Shown here one piece after another: positions 25,941 to 35,181 of a DNA stretch of 64,000 bases. Where the stretch lies: assembly GCF_003337715.1 (NCBI RefSeq), contig NZ_QPIX01000008.1, positions 1-64,000 on the forward strand, given 5' to 3'. The notes beneath the pieces were generated by a model. It was given only the letters and a program-made list of their open reading frames with translations, had not been told where the DNA came from and made no database searches. The translations under genes and the position numbers were made by a program. Position 1 is the first letter of the stretch, and every line of letters starts with the position of its first letter. The DNA is from Ciceribacter lividus (lineage in GTDB: Bacteria; Pseudomonadota; Alphaproteobacteria; Rhizobiales; Rhizobiaceae).

Positions 25941-27081
25941 ACCACAAATCCAAACCGGACCCGGCGCAATCTCCCTCGAAACGGATGCCCGGGAAGGCCT
26001 CAGCCTCTGGAAGCTGGCCCGCATCCGCTTCCGCCGGAACACCGCCGCCATGCTCTCGCTCGGCTACCTGCTGTTGATCGTCGTCTTCAGCTTCGGCGGG
26101 CCGGTCTTCTGGCCGCATCGCTACGACGCGGTCTTCACGAGCTATGTCGCCGTGCCGCCCTCGCTCTCGCCGTACCCGCACGAGGCGACGCTGCAAGAGG
26201 TCATGACGAAGGCCGTCGAGCGCGCCCGCGTCAGCCTGAACGCCTTCGACGTCTCGGGCTCCGCCTACACCGCCACGATCTCCTCCGACAAGCCGATCGA
26301 CGAGCGCGTCCTGCGCTATCTCGACCGGCCGGACGAGTTCGACGGCGCCGCACTCCAGGAGACGCAGAACGACGGCAAGACGCTCGTCGTCACCGGCCGG
26401 GTCAACGGGCAGTATTTCCCCTTCGGGACCGACCGCAACGGCCGCGACCTCCTGCCCCGCGTGATGCTGGGCGGTCAGGTCTCGATCGTCGTCGGCCTGC
26501 TCGCGACCTTCGTGTCGCTGGTCATCGGCGTCACCTACGGCGCGACCTCCGGCTTCATCGGCGGGCGTATCGACAACGTCATGATGCGGTTCGTCGAGAT
26601 CCTCTACTCGTTGCCGTTCATGTTCTTCGTGATCATGCTGGTGGTGTTCTTCGGTCGCCACTTTGTGCTGATCTTTGCGGCGATCGGCGCCATCGAGTGG
26701 CTGGACATGGCCCGCATCGTGCGGGGCCAGACCTTGTCCCTCAAACGACGCGAATTCGTCGAAGCGGCCCGCGCCATGGGGCTATCCAACTGGCAGATCA
26801 TCCGCCGTCACGTCATCCCGAACACGATCGGTCCCGTGGTGGTCTTCGTCACGGTGCTCGTGCCCAAGGTGATCCTGCTCGAGAGCTTCCTCTCCTTCCT
26901 CGGGCTCGGGGTGCAGGAACCGATGACTTCGTGGGGCACGCTGATCGCCGAAGGCACCGCCAGCATGCAATCCGCATCATGGCTGCTGGTCTTCCCCGCG
27001 ATCTTCTTCGTAAGCACGCTGTTCGCGCTCAATTTCGTCGGCGACGGCCTGCGCGACGCGCTCGATCCCAAGGACCGCTGA
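25933..27081 (+). CDS. Oligopeptide ABC transporter permease (OppC-like) with large periplasmic insert
   Basis: The 382-aa product is an OppC/DppC-type permease. The cytoplasmic start LWKLARIRFRRNTAAMLSLG leads into the first membrane segment, and the later core has FGTDRNGRDLLPRVMLGGQV, RGQTLSLKRREFVEAARAMG as the EAA loop, and ESFLSFLGLGVQEPMTSWG. Between the first and second membrane segments (about residues 65-165) there is a ~100-residue domain, whereas OppC proteins of ~300 aa have a short loop. It is probably periplasmic and may shape contact with the binding protein. Confidence 0.88.
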   Translation: MSEPQIQTGPGAISLETDAREGLSLWKLARIRFRRNTAAMLSLGYLLLIVVFSFGGPVFWPHRYDAVFTSYVAVPPSLSPYPHEATLQEVMTKAVERARVSLNAFDVSGSAYTATISSDKPIDERVLRYLDRPDEFDGAALQETQNDGKTLVVTGRVNGQYFPFGTDRNGRDLLPRVMLGGQVSIVVGLLATFVSLVIGVTYGATSGFIGGRIDNVMMRFVEILYSLPFMFFVIMLVVFFGRHFVLIFAAIGAIEWLDMARIVRGQTLSLKRREFVEAARAMGLSNWQIIRRHVIPNTIGPVVVFVTVLVPKVILLESFLSFLGLGVQEPMTSWGTLIAEGTASMQSASWLLVFPAIFFVSTLFALNFVGDGLRDALDPKDR

Positions 27082-27083
27082 CG

Positions 27084-28676
27084 ATGACAAAGACAGATAT
27101 GCTGCTTCAAATACGCGACATGCGGGTCTGGTTCGACACGCCGCTCGGCAAGGTCGAGGCGGTCAAGGGCATCAGCCTCGACGTCAAGCGCGGCGAGACG
27201 CTGGCGATCGTCGGCGAGTCCGGCTCCGGCAAGAGCCAGACCATGATGGCGATGATGGGACTGCTCGCCGCCAACGGCTCTGCGTCCGGTTCGGCGAAGC
27301 TCGACGGTGCCGAAATCCTCGGACTGCCGCTGAAAGGGCTGAATCACGTCCGCGGCGAGCGCGTGACCATGATCTTCCAGGAGCCGATGACCTCGCTCGA
27401 TCCGCTCTACAAGATCGGCTACCAGCTCGCCGAGCCGATGATCCATCACAAGGGTCTCTCGGCGAAGGAGGCACGGGCGAAGGCGATCGAGCTGCTGAAG
27501 CTCGTCAAGATCCCCGACCCCGAGCGCCGGATAGATTCCTACCCTTACGAACTGTCCGGCGGCCAGCGCCAGCGCGTGATGATCGCCATGGCGCTCGCCA
27601 ACGATCCGGAACTGCTGATCGCCGACGAACCGACCACCGCGCTCGACGTCACCATCCAGGCGCAGATCCTCGACCTGATGCGAGAACTGAAGGAGCGGAT
27701 CGGTCTCTCGATCATCTTCATCTCGCACGATCTCAACGTCGTGCGGCGCTTCGCCGACCGCGTCGCGGTGATGAAGCACGGCGAAGTGGTCGAACAGGGT
27801 CCGGTCGAGGCGATCTTCTCGAACCCGCAGCACGACTATACGAAAATGCTGCTCGCCGCCGAGCCGACCGGCCACAAGGACCCGGTTCCCGCCGAGTCCC
27901 CGAGACTGCTCGAGGGCCGAAACGTCGCCGTGACGTTCACCGCCGGTGGCGGCTTCCTCGGCCGGAGGAAGCTGGAAGTGAAAGCGGTTCGCGACGTCAG
28001 CATCACGCTGCGCAAGGGACAGACGATCGGCATCGTCGGCGAGTCCGGGTCGGGCAAGTCGACCCTCGGGCGCGCTCTGCTCCGTCTCTTCGACAGCGAC
28101 GGCAGGGTCATCTTCGACGGCCAGGACATCTCGAAGGCAAGCCCGCAGCAGATGCGTGCGCTGCGCCGCCAGATGCAGCTCGTCTTCCAGGATCCGTTCG
28201 GCTCGCTCTCACCGCGCATGACCGCCGGCCAGATCGTGACCGAGGGTCTGTTGGTCCACGAGCCGCAGATCAGCCGTGCCGAGCGCGACCGGATCGCCAT
28301 TCAGGCGTTCAGGGACGTCGGCCTCGATCCTGCCTCGCGCAACCGCTATCCGCACGAGTTTTCGGGCGGCCAGCGCCAGCGCATCGCCATCGCGCGCGCC
28401 ATGGTGCTGAAACCGAAGGTACTGGTGCTCGACGAGCCGACGTCTGCACTCGACCGGTCGGTGCAGAAGCAGATCATCGAACTGCTACGCGATCTGCAGC
28501 AGAAGCACGGTCTCTCCTATCTCTTCATCAGCCACGATCTCGCGGTCGTGCGGGCGCTCTCCGACTATATCATCGTGATGAAGAACGGCGTGATCGTCGA
28601 GGAAGGCGAAACTGCAGCCATCTTCGACGCGCCACAGCAGGCCTATACGAAGGAGCTCATGGCGGCGGCCTTCTGA
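27084..28676 (+). CDS. Fused dual-ATPase subunit of the peptide ABC transporter (OppDF-type)
   Basis: The 530-aa protein joins the two ATPases that are separate OppD and OppF elsewhere. Domain 1 has Walker A GESGSGKS at 44-51, LSGGQRQRV and Walker [13 protein letters not shown]; domain 2 has Walker [10 protein letters not shown] near 319, FSGGQRQRI and [11 protein letters not shown]. Both sites look catalytically complete. The C-terminal peptide-transport iron-sulphur extension of stand-alone OppD/OppF is not evident. ATG 27084 follows the OppC stop by 2 bases. YejF of the microcin C/peptide importer has the same two-domain plan. Confidence 0.9.
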   Translation: MTKTDMLLQIRDMRVWFDTPLGKVEAVKGISLDVKRGETLAIVGESGSGKSQTMMAMMGLLAANGSASGSAKLDGAEILGLPLKGLNHVRGERVTMIFQEPMTSLDPLYKIGYQLAEPMIHHKGLSAKEARAKAIELLKLVKIPDPERRIDSYPYELSGGQRQRVMIAMALANDPELLIADEPTTALDVTIQAQILDLMRELKERIGLSIIFISHDLNVVRRFADRVAVMKHGEVVEQGPVEAIFSNPQHDYTKMLLAAEPTGHKDPVPAESPRLLEGRNVAVTFTAGGGFLGRRKLEVKAVRDVSITLRKGQTIGIVGESGSGKSTLGRALLRLFDSDGRVIFDGQDISKASPQQMRALRRQMQLVFQDPFGSLSPRMTAGQIVTEGLLVHEPQISRAERDRIAIQAFRDVGLDPASRNRYPHEFSGGQRQRIAIARAMVLKPKVLVLDEPTSALDRSVQKQIIELLRDLQQKHGLSYLFISHDLAVVRALSDYIIVMKNGVIVEEGETAAIFDAPQQAYTKELMAAAF

Positions 28677-28693
28677 GACGTGCATGGGCTCTG

Positions 28694-28726
28694 GCCGACG
28701 CCGGCAGCTAAAGCACCGGCGTCGGC
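28694..28726 (+). terminator. Perfect 11-bp hairpin at the end of the Opp operon
   Basis: GCCGACGCCGG (28694-28704) pairs perfectly with CCGGCGTCGGC (28716-28726) over an 11-base loop, 18 bases after the OppDF stop. There is no T-tract, so it may protect the 3' end or terminate with help. Confidence 0.5.
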
Positions 28727-28773
28727 AGATCAATGATAATGGAGGGCCGCGGACCTCCACGAAAGGGCCTTCG

Positions 28774-29493
28774 TCAGGCCTTTTCATCCGGACTGTTATC
28801 GCGCGGATCGGTAACACCGTCCGAAGACGCGCAGACGGCCTCCAGGAGTTCGGTCGCCATCGCCTGCGCCTGCTTCGGAATGTCGGAGAAGCGCTCACGA
28901 TAGAGAAGACTCATCATCACAGTTTTCGCGAACTGCGGGTCCATACGCCGCGCGACAGACAAGGCCCTCCGGCATTCTTCCTTGAAGGGCGACAAGGCAT
29001 TGACGACGTATTCTCCGCCGAGAACCTTCATGACGCAGGCTATGTCGAACATGTCGCGCGGCTGCATCGACGATCCGCGGTAGTAGATCTTCTTGGCGAT
29101 AATTTCCGCAGGAGTCTCAAGCAAGACGTTGTGGCCGCGAACCTTCGCCAACTGCATCGGACTAACGGTCAGACCCGCTGCGCAGATGAAGTCGATCTCG
29201 CCTATCTTCTCGAAGACGATCTTCAATGCCCTCGTTCCATCGGACTGGTAGCCGTCCGGCCATATGGGGAGAGTATAACCTTGCATCCAAGGGTTCAGAA
29301 ACGGCAGAACCTGAGGATCATCGACGAAGATGTCGACATCGAAGCTCTCGCGGTGATCGATCTGCAGCATCAGTGCCGTGCCGCCCCCGAAACTCCAACT
29401 GTCAATCAAGGTGAACCTGGAGTTTGCAAGGTCGATGATGCGCGCGGCCTGATCAAACAGGTCGCCCCATCTGCTGCTTGTGCGTCCGGACAA
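28774..29493 (-). CDS. AbiEii/AbiGii-type nucleotidyltransferase, possible toxin
   Basis: The 239-aa protein matches the AbiEii family, nucleotidyltransferase-fold toxins of abortive infection and type IV toxin-antitoxin systems. Residues ~34-56 carry the defining motif SFGGGTALMLQIDHRESFDV followed by DIFV, with the catalytic Asp pair. PAEIIAKKIYYRGSSMQPRD and DMFDIACVMKVL match the family core. The first codon is a TTG immediately after the upstream gene's TAG, so translation is probably coupled. The usual partner AbiEi, a winged-helix antitoxin, is absent; the small upstream gene takes its place. Confidence 0.7.
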   Translation of the reverse strand: MSGRTSSRWGDLFDQAARIIDLANSRFTLIDSWSFGGGTALMLQIDHRESFDVDIFVDDPQVLPFLNPWMQGYTLPIWPDGYQSDGTRALKIVFEKIGEIDFICAAGLTVSPMQLAKVRGHNVLLETPAEIIAKKIYYRGSSMQPRDMFDIACVMKVLGGEYVVNALSPFKEECRRALSVARRMDPQFAKTVMMSLLYRERFSDIPKQAQAMATELLEAVCASSDGVTDPRDNSPDEKA

Positions 29494-29793
29494 CTAGGCT
29501 GCCCGCGCCAGCGGCAGTGTGTAGCCGGCAAGTACCGAAAACTTGCGCGCCAACTCGGAGGCGATCTTCGGGTCGACGCACATCTCGTCGAGGAACGAAT
29601 ACTGAAGGCTCTCGTCTACCTCCGAAAAGAAGCAGAACACCGACGAATCGAAAAGATCGGCGCTGGCGGGATCAGAAATCTTCGACGCCAACTGCTCGGC
29701 CGAAAGCGCCGTCCCGTAGGGGGCGTTGACAGTGGAGAGAACCTTTACTGCAACAGCCGACATGTTTCCGGACCGCATAGCTCTTTCAATCAC
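29494..29793 (-). CDS. Small protein paired with the AbiEii-like gene, possible antitoxin
   Basis: I do not recognise this protein (99 aa from a GTG; 89 aa from the ATG at 29763 is also possible). It contains no clear helix-turn-helix and no membrane segment; DSSVFCFFSEVDESLQYSFL is a distinctive acidic-aromatic stretch. The stop codon directly abuts the start of the nucleotidyltransferase gene. The arrangement of a small upstream gene coupled to a toxin-family gene suggests an antitoxin or regulator, but this is position-based inference. Confidence 0.5.
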   Translation of the reverse strand: MIERAMRSGNMSAVAVKVLSTVNAPYGTALSAEQLASKISDPASADLFDSSVFCFFSEVDESLQYSFLDEMCVDPKIASELARKFSVLAGYTLPLARAA

Positions 29794-30152
29794 TTATATA
29801 TAACGCCACAAAACTCGGGAAACAAGAATTCCGCTTCCATGTGCCTTTGGGCAGCTCGCGGAGCCCTTCTGGTCAGCCGTAAGAGGCCCGGTCGATGCTA
29901 CGGAACACCCGTTTGCACCGACACCCTTCCCATCTGCCGTCAGTCGAGCTATGTTCTCAATTCGTTCTCCGCGTCTTGCGCTCTCGCATAGCGCGGAAAG
30001 CGATGACGAGGAAATGCGGCGGCAAGGTCAACTCACCATAGTCACGGACGCCCCGGGCATGTCCCGGCGCGCGTGCGCGCTGTGTTGCTCTCTCCGCCAC
30101 GCCCGGTGACATGCCGCTGCATGTCTCGGCGCATGAGGGGACTGAGTTTCTG
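29794..30152. other. Divergent intergenic region
   Basis: About 360 bases between the minus-strand small gene and the helicase. No RNA gene, repeat or convincing small protein is visible. GAGGGG at 30134-30139 may serve the helicase start. Confidence 0.4.
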
Positions 30153-32219
30153 ATGAGCCTTGCCTATCTGGAGAAGCTGAACGACCGCCAGCGTGCCGCG
30201 GTCGAGCATGGTGTCGGCGCGTCCGGCGGCGGATTGCCCGAACCGCTCCTCATCATCGCCGGCGCCGGATCGGGCAAGACCAACACGCTCGCCCATCGCG
30301 TCGCCCACCTGATCGTCAACGGCGCCGATCCCCGCCGCATTCTCCTGATGACCTTCTCCCGCCGCGCCGCATCGGAAATGGCCCGGCGCGTCGAGCGCAT
30401 CTGCCGCCAGGTGCTGGGCGACAAGGCCGCGGTCATGACCGATGCGCTCGCCTGGGCCGGTACCTTCCACGGCATCGGCGCTCGTCTTCTCCGCATCCAT
30501 GCGGACCAGATCGGCCTTGCGGAGGACTTCACCATCCATGATCGCGAGGACAGCGCCGACCTCATCAATCTCGTGCGTCACGAGCTCGGCTTCTCGAAGA
30601 CCGAGAGCCGCTTCCCGACCAAGGGCACATGTCTCTCGATCTATTCCCGCGTGGTGAATTCGGAGACCTCGATCGCCGAGGTGCTGAAGGCGCACTACCC
30701 CTGGGTCGCCGGCTGGGAGGAGGAGCTGAAGCAGCTCTTTGCGGCTTACGTCGAGGCCAAGCAGGCGCAGAACGTGCTCGATTACGACGACCTCCTGCTT
30801 TATTGGGCCCAGATGGTGAGCGAGCCGGAGCTTGCCGACGAGATCGCCGGCCGCTTCGACCATGTGCTCGTCGACGAATACCAGGACACCAACCGCCTGC
30901 AGGCGGCGATCCTGCTGGCGCTGAGACCCGGTGGACGCGGGTTGACGGTCGTCGGCGACGACGCCCAGTCGATCTATTCCTTCCGCGCCGCGACGGTGCG
31001 CAACATCCTCGATTTCCCGGAGGCCTTCTCGCCACCGGCCCATGTCGTCACGCTCGACCGCAACTACCGTTCGACGCAGCCGATCCTCGCGGCGGCGAAC
31101 GCGGTCATCGGCGAGGCGCGCGAGCGCTTCACCAAGAACCTCTGGAGCGACCGGGAGTCCGAGGAGCGTCCGGCGCTGGTGACCGTCCGGGACGAAGCGG
31201 ATCAGGCCCGCTACATCGTCGAGCAGGTGCTCGAAAATCGCGAACGCGGCATCGCGTTGAAGCAGCAGGCCGTGCTCTTCCGCTCGTCGAACCACAGCAG
31301 CTCGCTCGAAGTCGAGCTCACCCGCTCGAACATCCCTTTCGTCAAGTTCGGTGGCCTCAAGTTCCTCGACAGCGCCCATGTGAAGGACATGCTGGCGGTG
31401 CTGCGCTTCGCCCAGAACCCCCGCGACCGGGTCGCCGGCTTCCGCCTGCTGCAGCTCCTGCCGGGGATCGGCCCGCAGACCGCGGGCCGCATCCTCGACA
31501 CGATCGCCGCCGATCCAGAACCGCTGGTGACGCTCGCCGAGATCCCCGCGCCGCCGAAGTCGGGCGCGGACTGGCCGGCCTTCCTCGACCTGCTGCTCGG
31601 CCTGCGCAAGGCGGGGTCCGGCTGGCCGAACGAAATCAGCGCGGCGCGCGCCTGGTACGAACCGCATCTCGACCGCATCCACGAGGATGCCGAGACCCGC
31701 AAGGCCGACCTGCTGCAGCTCGAACAGATCGCGGCCGGCTATGCCAACCGCGAGCGCTTCCTCACCGAACTCACCCTCGATCCGCCGGACGCCACCAGCG
31801 ACCAGGCGGGCGTGCCGCTCCTCGACGAGGACTACCTGATTCTCTCGACCATCCATTCGGCCAAGGGGCAGGAATGGCGCTCGGTCTTCATGCTGAACGT
31901 CATCGACGGCTGCATTCCCTCCGATCTCGGCGTCGGCACGACCGCGGAGATCGAGGAGGAACGCCGGCTCCTCTATGTCGGCATGACGCGCACCCGCGAC
32001 AGCCTGACGCTCGTCACGCCGCAGCGCTTCTTCACCTACGGGCAGAATGCGCAGGGCGACCGCCATGTCTACGCCTCGCGCACCCGCTTCATCCCTGCAC
32101 CGATGCTCGGCCTCTTCGAGGCGAAGAGCTGGCCGATCGCGCCGGCGGCGGCCGGCGAGCGCGGCACGCGACAGGTCCGCGTCGACGTCGGCGCCCGCAT
32201 GCGGGCGATGTGGAGATAG
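30153..32219 (+). CDS. UvrD/Rep-family ATP-dependent DNA helicase
   Basis: The 688-aa superfamily 1 helicase unwinds DNA 3'-to-5', as in repair or replication restart. Motifs in order: Q-motif LEKLNDRQRAAVEHG, Walker A LIIAGAGSGKTNTLA (motif I), LLMTFSRRAASEMARRV (Ia), VLVDEYQDTNRLQAAIL (II), VVGDDAQSIYSFRAA (III), LDRNYRSTQPIL (IV), LILSTIHSAKGQEWRSVFM (V) and RRLLYVGMTRTRD (VI). The C-terminus is short, without the C-terminal extension of UvrD. ATG 30153 gives the conventional MSLAYLEKLN start; an upstream ATG at 30111 would add 14 residues. Confidence 0.9.
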   Translation: MSLAYLEKLNDRQRAAVEHGVGASGGGLPEPLLIIAGAGSGKTNTLAHRVAHLIVNGADPRRILLMTFSRRAASEMARRVERICRQVLGDKAAVMTDALAWAGTFHGIGARLLRIHADQIGLAEDFTIHDREDSADLINLVRHELGFSKTESRFPTKGTCLSIYSRVVNSETSIAEVLKAHYPWVAGWEEELKQLFAAYVEAKQAQNVLDYDDLLLYWAQMVSEPELADEIAGRFDHVLVDEYQDTNRLQAAILLALRPGGRGLTVVGDDAQSIYSFRAATVRNILDFPEAFSPPAHVVTLDRNYRSTQPILAAANAVIGEARERFTKNLWSDRESEERPALVTVRDEADQARYIVEQVLENRERGIALKQQAVLFRSSNHSSSLEVELTRSNIPFVKFGGLKFLDSAHVKDMLAVLRFAQNPRDRVAGFRLLQLLPGIGPQTAGRILDTIAADPEPLVTLAEIPAPPKSGADWPAFLDLLLGLRKAGSGWPNEISAARAWYEPHLDRIHEDAETRKADLLQLEQIAAGYANRERFLTELTLDPPDATSDQAGVPLLDEDYLILSTIHSAKGQEWRSVFMLNVIDGCIPSDLGVGTTAEIEEERRLLYVGMTRTRDSLTLVTPQRFFTYGQNAQGDRHVYASRTRFIPAPMLGLFEAKSWPIAPAAAGERGTRQVRVDVGARMRAMWR

Positions 32220-32265
32220 GGGGGCAGCGATCTCCGGGTGCGTCCGGTGCGGCATTCCATATCGC

Positions 32266-32325
32266 TGTATACATTCTGGAGCACACAAGACGGAATCTCG
32301 CTTCCGTCTTGACGAATTGTATACA
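32266..32325. promoter_or_regulatory. Paired TGTATACA operators and hairpin before vanA
   Basis: Two palindromic TGTATACA boxes, each followed by TT, lie at 32266-32273 and 32318-32325, 52 bases apart, about five helical turns. Between them is a perfect inverted repeat, AAGACGGAA (32287-32295) and TTCCGTCTT (32302-32310). The GntR-family gene downstream of vanA is the natural candidate to bind these sites. Confidence 0.6.
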
Positions 32326-32360
32326 TTGTGTCTTCCTTGTCTGCGGAGGAGGACTTGACC

Positions 32361-33410
32361 ATGAACAGACCGAGCTTTCCGCTGAACGCCTGGTATGCGG
32401 CCGCCTATGACGTGGAACTGAAGCGAGCGCTTCTGCCACGCACCATCTGCAACAAGCCGATCGTCCTGTATCGCAAGGAAAACGGCACCCCGGTCGCGCT
32501 GGCGGACGCATGCTGGCACCGCCTCGTGCCGCTCTCGCTTGGGCGACTGGACGGCGACAATGTCGTCTGCGGCTATCATGGCCTCGAATTCGACGATACC
32601 GGCCGGTGTGTATACATGCCGTCGCAGCAGACCATCAATCCGTCGGCCTGCGTGAAATCCTATCCCGTCGCCGAGCGTCACCGTTTCATCTGGATCTGGC
32701 CGGGCGACCCCTCGCTCGCCGATCCCGCGCTGATCCCCGACCTGCACTGGAACGACGACCCGGCCTGGGCCGCCGACGGCAAGCTGATCGAGCTCAAATG
32801 CGACTACCGGCTGGTGGTCGACAATCTCATGGATCTCACCCACGAGACCTTCGTCCACGGCTCCTCGATCGGCAACCGCGCCGTCGCCGAGGCGCCGTTC
32901 GAGGCAAGTCATTCGGATCGTTTCGCCTACATCACCCGCTGGATGGAGAACATCGACCCGCCGCCCTTCTGGAAGAAGCAGTACGGCAAGCCGGGCAAAG
33001 TCGACCGCTGGCAGATCATCCGCTTCGAGGCCCCCTGCACCATCGCAATCGACGTCGGCGTCGCAGCGGCCGGGACCGGTGCCCGCGAGGGCGACCGCTC
33101 GCAGGGCGTCAACGGCTACGTGCTCAACACGATCACGCCGTCGACCGACAAGACCTGCCTCTACTTCTGGGCCTTCGCCCGCAATTACGACCTCCACAAC
33201 CAGGCCCGCACCCACGAGCTGCGGGAGGGGGTCGCGGGCGTGTTCCGCGAGGACGAGGTCGTCCTTGAAGCGCAGCAGATCGCAATCGACGCCAATCCGG
33301 ACCACCAGTTCTACAATCTCAACATCGACGCCGGCTCCATGTGGGCGCGCAGGCTGATCGACCGGATGATCGATGCCGAGACCGGTCCGGCAACGATGGC
33401 AGCGGAGTGA
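32361..33410 (+). CDS. vanA: Vanillate O-demethylase oxygenase subunit
   Basis: VanA is the Rieske oxygenase that demethylates vanillate to protocatechuate with electrons from VanB. The 349-aa protein has the Rieske cluster ligands C51-x-H53 and C70-x2-H73 (CWHRLVPLSLGRL and VVCGYHG) and the mononuclear iron site DNLMDLTHETFVH with H161 and H166. GGAGGAGG (32345-32352) precedes ATG 32361. A third TGTATACA palindrome lies inside the gene at 32609-32616. Related O-demethylases such as dicamba or syringate types share these motifs; the VanB partner and the ferulate genes support vanillate. Confidence 0.87.
   Translation: MNRPSFPLNAWYAAAYDVELKRALLPRTICNKPIVLYRKENGTPVALADACWHRLVPLSLGRLDGDNVVCGYHGLEFDDTGRCVYMPSQQTINPSACVKSYPVAERHRFIWIWPGDPSLADPALIPDLHWNDDPAWAADGKLIELKCDYRLVVDNLMDLTHETFVHGSSIGNRAVAEAPFEASHSDRFAYITRWMENIDPPPFWKKQYGKPGKVDRWQIIRFEAPCTIAIDVGVAAAGTGAREGDRSQGVNGYVLNTITPSTDKTCLYFWAFARNYDLHNQARTHELREGVAGVFREDEVVLEAQQIAIDANPDHQFYNLNIDAGSMWARRLIDRMIDAETGPATMAAE
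32609..32616. promoter_or_regulatory. Intragenic TGTATACA palindrome in vanA
   Basis: The same palindrome found twice before vanA occurs inside its coding region, 291 bases downstream of the second box. It could act as an auxiliary operator for DNA looping or be a chance match encoding Cys-Val-Tyr-Met. Confidence 0.3.
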
Positions 33411-33413
33411 GAG

Positions 33414-34157
33414 ATGACGAAGGAACGGGCGGCCGGTCCGCGCCAGCAATCGGTGAAGGCCCTGCTGGGCATTCGTGACCTGATCCTCAAAGGTGAAATC
33501 GAGCCCGGAGAGCGACTGTCGGAGGTGGCGCTTTCCGAGCGGCTGGACGTCTCCCGCACGCCGCTCCGCAGCGCCCTGCAGAAGCTCGAGCAGGAGGGCC
33601 TCGTCACGCTCATTCCCTCCGGTGGCTATGCGGTGCGCAGCTTCAGCCGGCAGGACATCGTCGACGCGATCGAATTGCGGGGCGTGCTCGAAGGGACGGT
33701 GGTGCGGCTCGCCGCCGAACGCGGCGCCGCACCGGCACGGCTGAAGGCGATCCGCGAGGTGGTGGAGCAGCTCGACGAGGTGCTTGGAGGAGGGCCGGAG
33801 GCGCTCGACATCGGCCGCTACGAGGCTCTCAACGGCCGCTTTCATGCGCTCCTTTCCGAGCTTGCCGGCAGCGAGGTGATGCGCCGCGAGCTCGAACGGA
33901 TCACCAGCCTGCCGTTTGCGAGCCCGAACGCCTTCGTCAACACCGATGTCGACGTGCCCGCCTTCTACCGCTCGCTCGTCGTCGCGCAGGCGCAACACAG
34001 GGCAATCGTCACCGCAATCGAGCTTCGCGAAGGCGCACGCGCCGAGGCGCTGGCGCGCGAACATGCGCGCATCGCGCGGCAGAATCTCGACTTCGTGCTC
34101 GAGGAAAACCCGGACCTGCGTCGCAAGGTTCTGGCGCTCGCGCTGATGTCGGGCTGA
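33414..34157 (+). CDS. GntR/FCD-family regulator, probable VanR
   Basis: The 247-aa regulator has a winged helix (LLGIRDLILKGEIEPGERLS, then EVALSERLDVSRTPLRSALQ and KLEQEGLV) and an FCD domain with RYEALNGRFHALLSELAG and HRAIVTAIELRE carrying the metal-binding residues. It sits between vanA and vanB, 3 bases after vanA and 43 before vanB, all on one strand, so it is made with the enzymes it presumably represses. FCD-type VanR proteins respond to vanillate in several proteobacteria. Target sites are likely the TGTATACA boxes before vanA. Confidence 0.8.
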   Translation: MTKERAAGPRQQSVKALLGIRDLILKGEIEPGERLSEVALSERLDVSRTPLRSALQKLEQEGLVTLIPSGGYAVRSFSRQDIVDAIELRGVLEGTVVRLAAERGAAPARLKAIREVVEQLDEVLGGGPEALDIGRYEALNGRFHALLSELAGSEVMRRELERITSLPFASPNAFVNTDVDVPAFYRSLVVAQAQHRAIVTAIELREGARAEALAREHARIARQNLDFVLEENPDLRRKVLALALMSG

Positions 34158-34200
34158 GTGCCACGGCGGACAAGTTTTTGAAATACGGGAGGAGAAATCA

Positions 34201-35181
34201 ATGCGCTCCAGAGAAGAATGGCGCAAGGCGCGGGTCATCGCTGTCGAAACGCCCGCCGAGGACGTGAGGGCCGTCACTTTCGCCGTCGAAGGGCCACTGC
34301 CGGCCTTCGACCCCGGCTCGCACACCAATATCAGGGTGGTGATTGCTGGCAGCCCCGCGATCCGCACCTATACGGTCGTCCCGAGCGCGCCCGGCACACT
34401 GAAGATCGCCGTGAAGCGGCACCCGAACAGCCGCGGCGGCTCAGCCTGGGTCTGGACGCTCGCACCCGGCGACGAAACGGAGATGACGGTGCCGGAGAAC
34501 CGCTTCGAGCTCTCCTGGCGGGCGCCGCACTATCTGCTGGTCGCCGGCGGCATCGGCATCACGCCGATCTACGGCATGGCGAAGGCACTTGCCGGTCGCG
34601 GGCAGCCGCTCCGCCTCGTCTACGCCGCAAGGGCGCGCAGCCAGATGGCCTTTGCCGACGAACTCGAAGGCCTGCTCGGTGACCGGATGGAGTGCTTCGT
34701 GGACGACGAGGGCCGTTCGCTCGACCTCGCCGCCGAATTCGCGCGCCTGCCACCGGAGGGCGAGGCCTATGTCTGCGGACCGCTCGGCATGCTCCATGCG
34801 GCGCGTGCGGCCTGGCAGAAGAGCGGCCGCTCGATGAGCCGGCTGCGCTTCGAGGTCTTCGGCGACAGCGGCCGTTTTGCCGAACAGCCCTTCCGGGTCG
34901 AGGTCGCGGGTCTCGGCCGCACGGTCGAGGTCAGGGCCGACCAGAGCATGCTCGATGCGCTGACGGAGGCGGGCGTGCCGATGATCTACGATTGTCGGCG
35001 CGGCGAATGCGGACTCTGTGCCGTCGACATCGTCGCCGCCGAGGGAGAGATCGACCACCGCGACGTCTTCTTCTCGGAGGCCGAGCGGCGCGAAAACGAC
35101 CGCATGTGCGCTTGCGTCTCCCGTGCGCTGGGCGGCCATCTCGTCATCGACACCGGCTACCGGCGCGAGGAGGCGGCGTGA
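34201..35181 (+). CDS. vanB: Vanillate O-demethylase reductase subunit
   Basis: VanB passes electrons from NADH through a flavin and a plant-type [2Fe-2S] cluster to VanA. The 326-aa chain has a flavin-binding barrel with RTYTVV (about residue 59), an NAD-binding domain with LLVAGGIGITPIYGMAKALA and AYVCGPLGML, and a C-terminal ferredoxin domain whose ligands are approximately C265, C270, C273 and C303 (YDCRRGECGLCAVDIV ... RMCACVSRA). GGAGGAG precedes ATG 34201. It completes the vanA-regulator-vanB unit. Confidence 0.9.
   Translation: MRSREEWRKARVIAVETPAEDVRAVTFAVEGPLPAFDPGSHTNIRVVIAGSPAIRTYTVVPSAPGTLKIAVKRHPNSRGGSAWVWTLAPGDETEMTVPENRFELSWRAPHYLLVAGGIGITPIYGMAKALAGRGQPLRLVYAARARSQMAFADELEGLLGDRMECFVDDEGRSLDLAAEFARLPPEGEAYVCGPLGMLHAARAAWQKSGRSMSRLRFEVFGDSGRFAEQPFRVEVAGLGRTVEVRADQSMLDALTEAGVPMIYDCRRGECGLCAVDIVAAEGEIDHRDVFFSEAERRENDRMCACVSRALGGHLVIDTGYRREEAA

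Noticed and set aside
30042..34367. A 1441-codon open frame on the minus strand opposite the helicase and vanA genes
   Set aside because: It spans three well-supported plus-strand genes, has no recognisable domain and is the typical antisense opening of GC-rich coding DNA.
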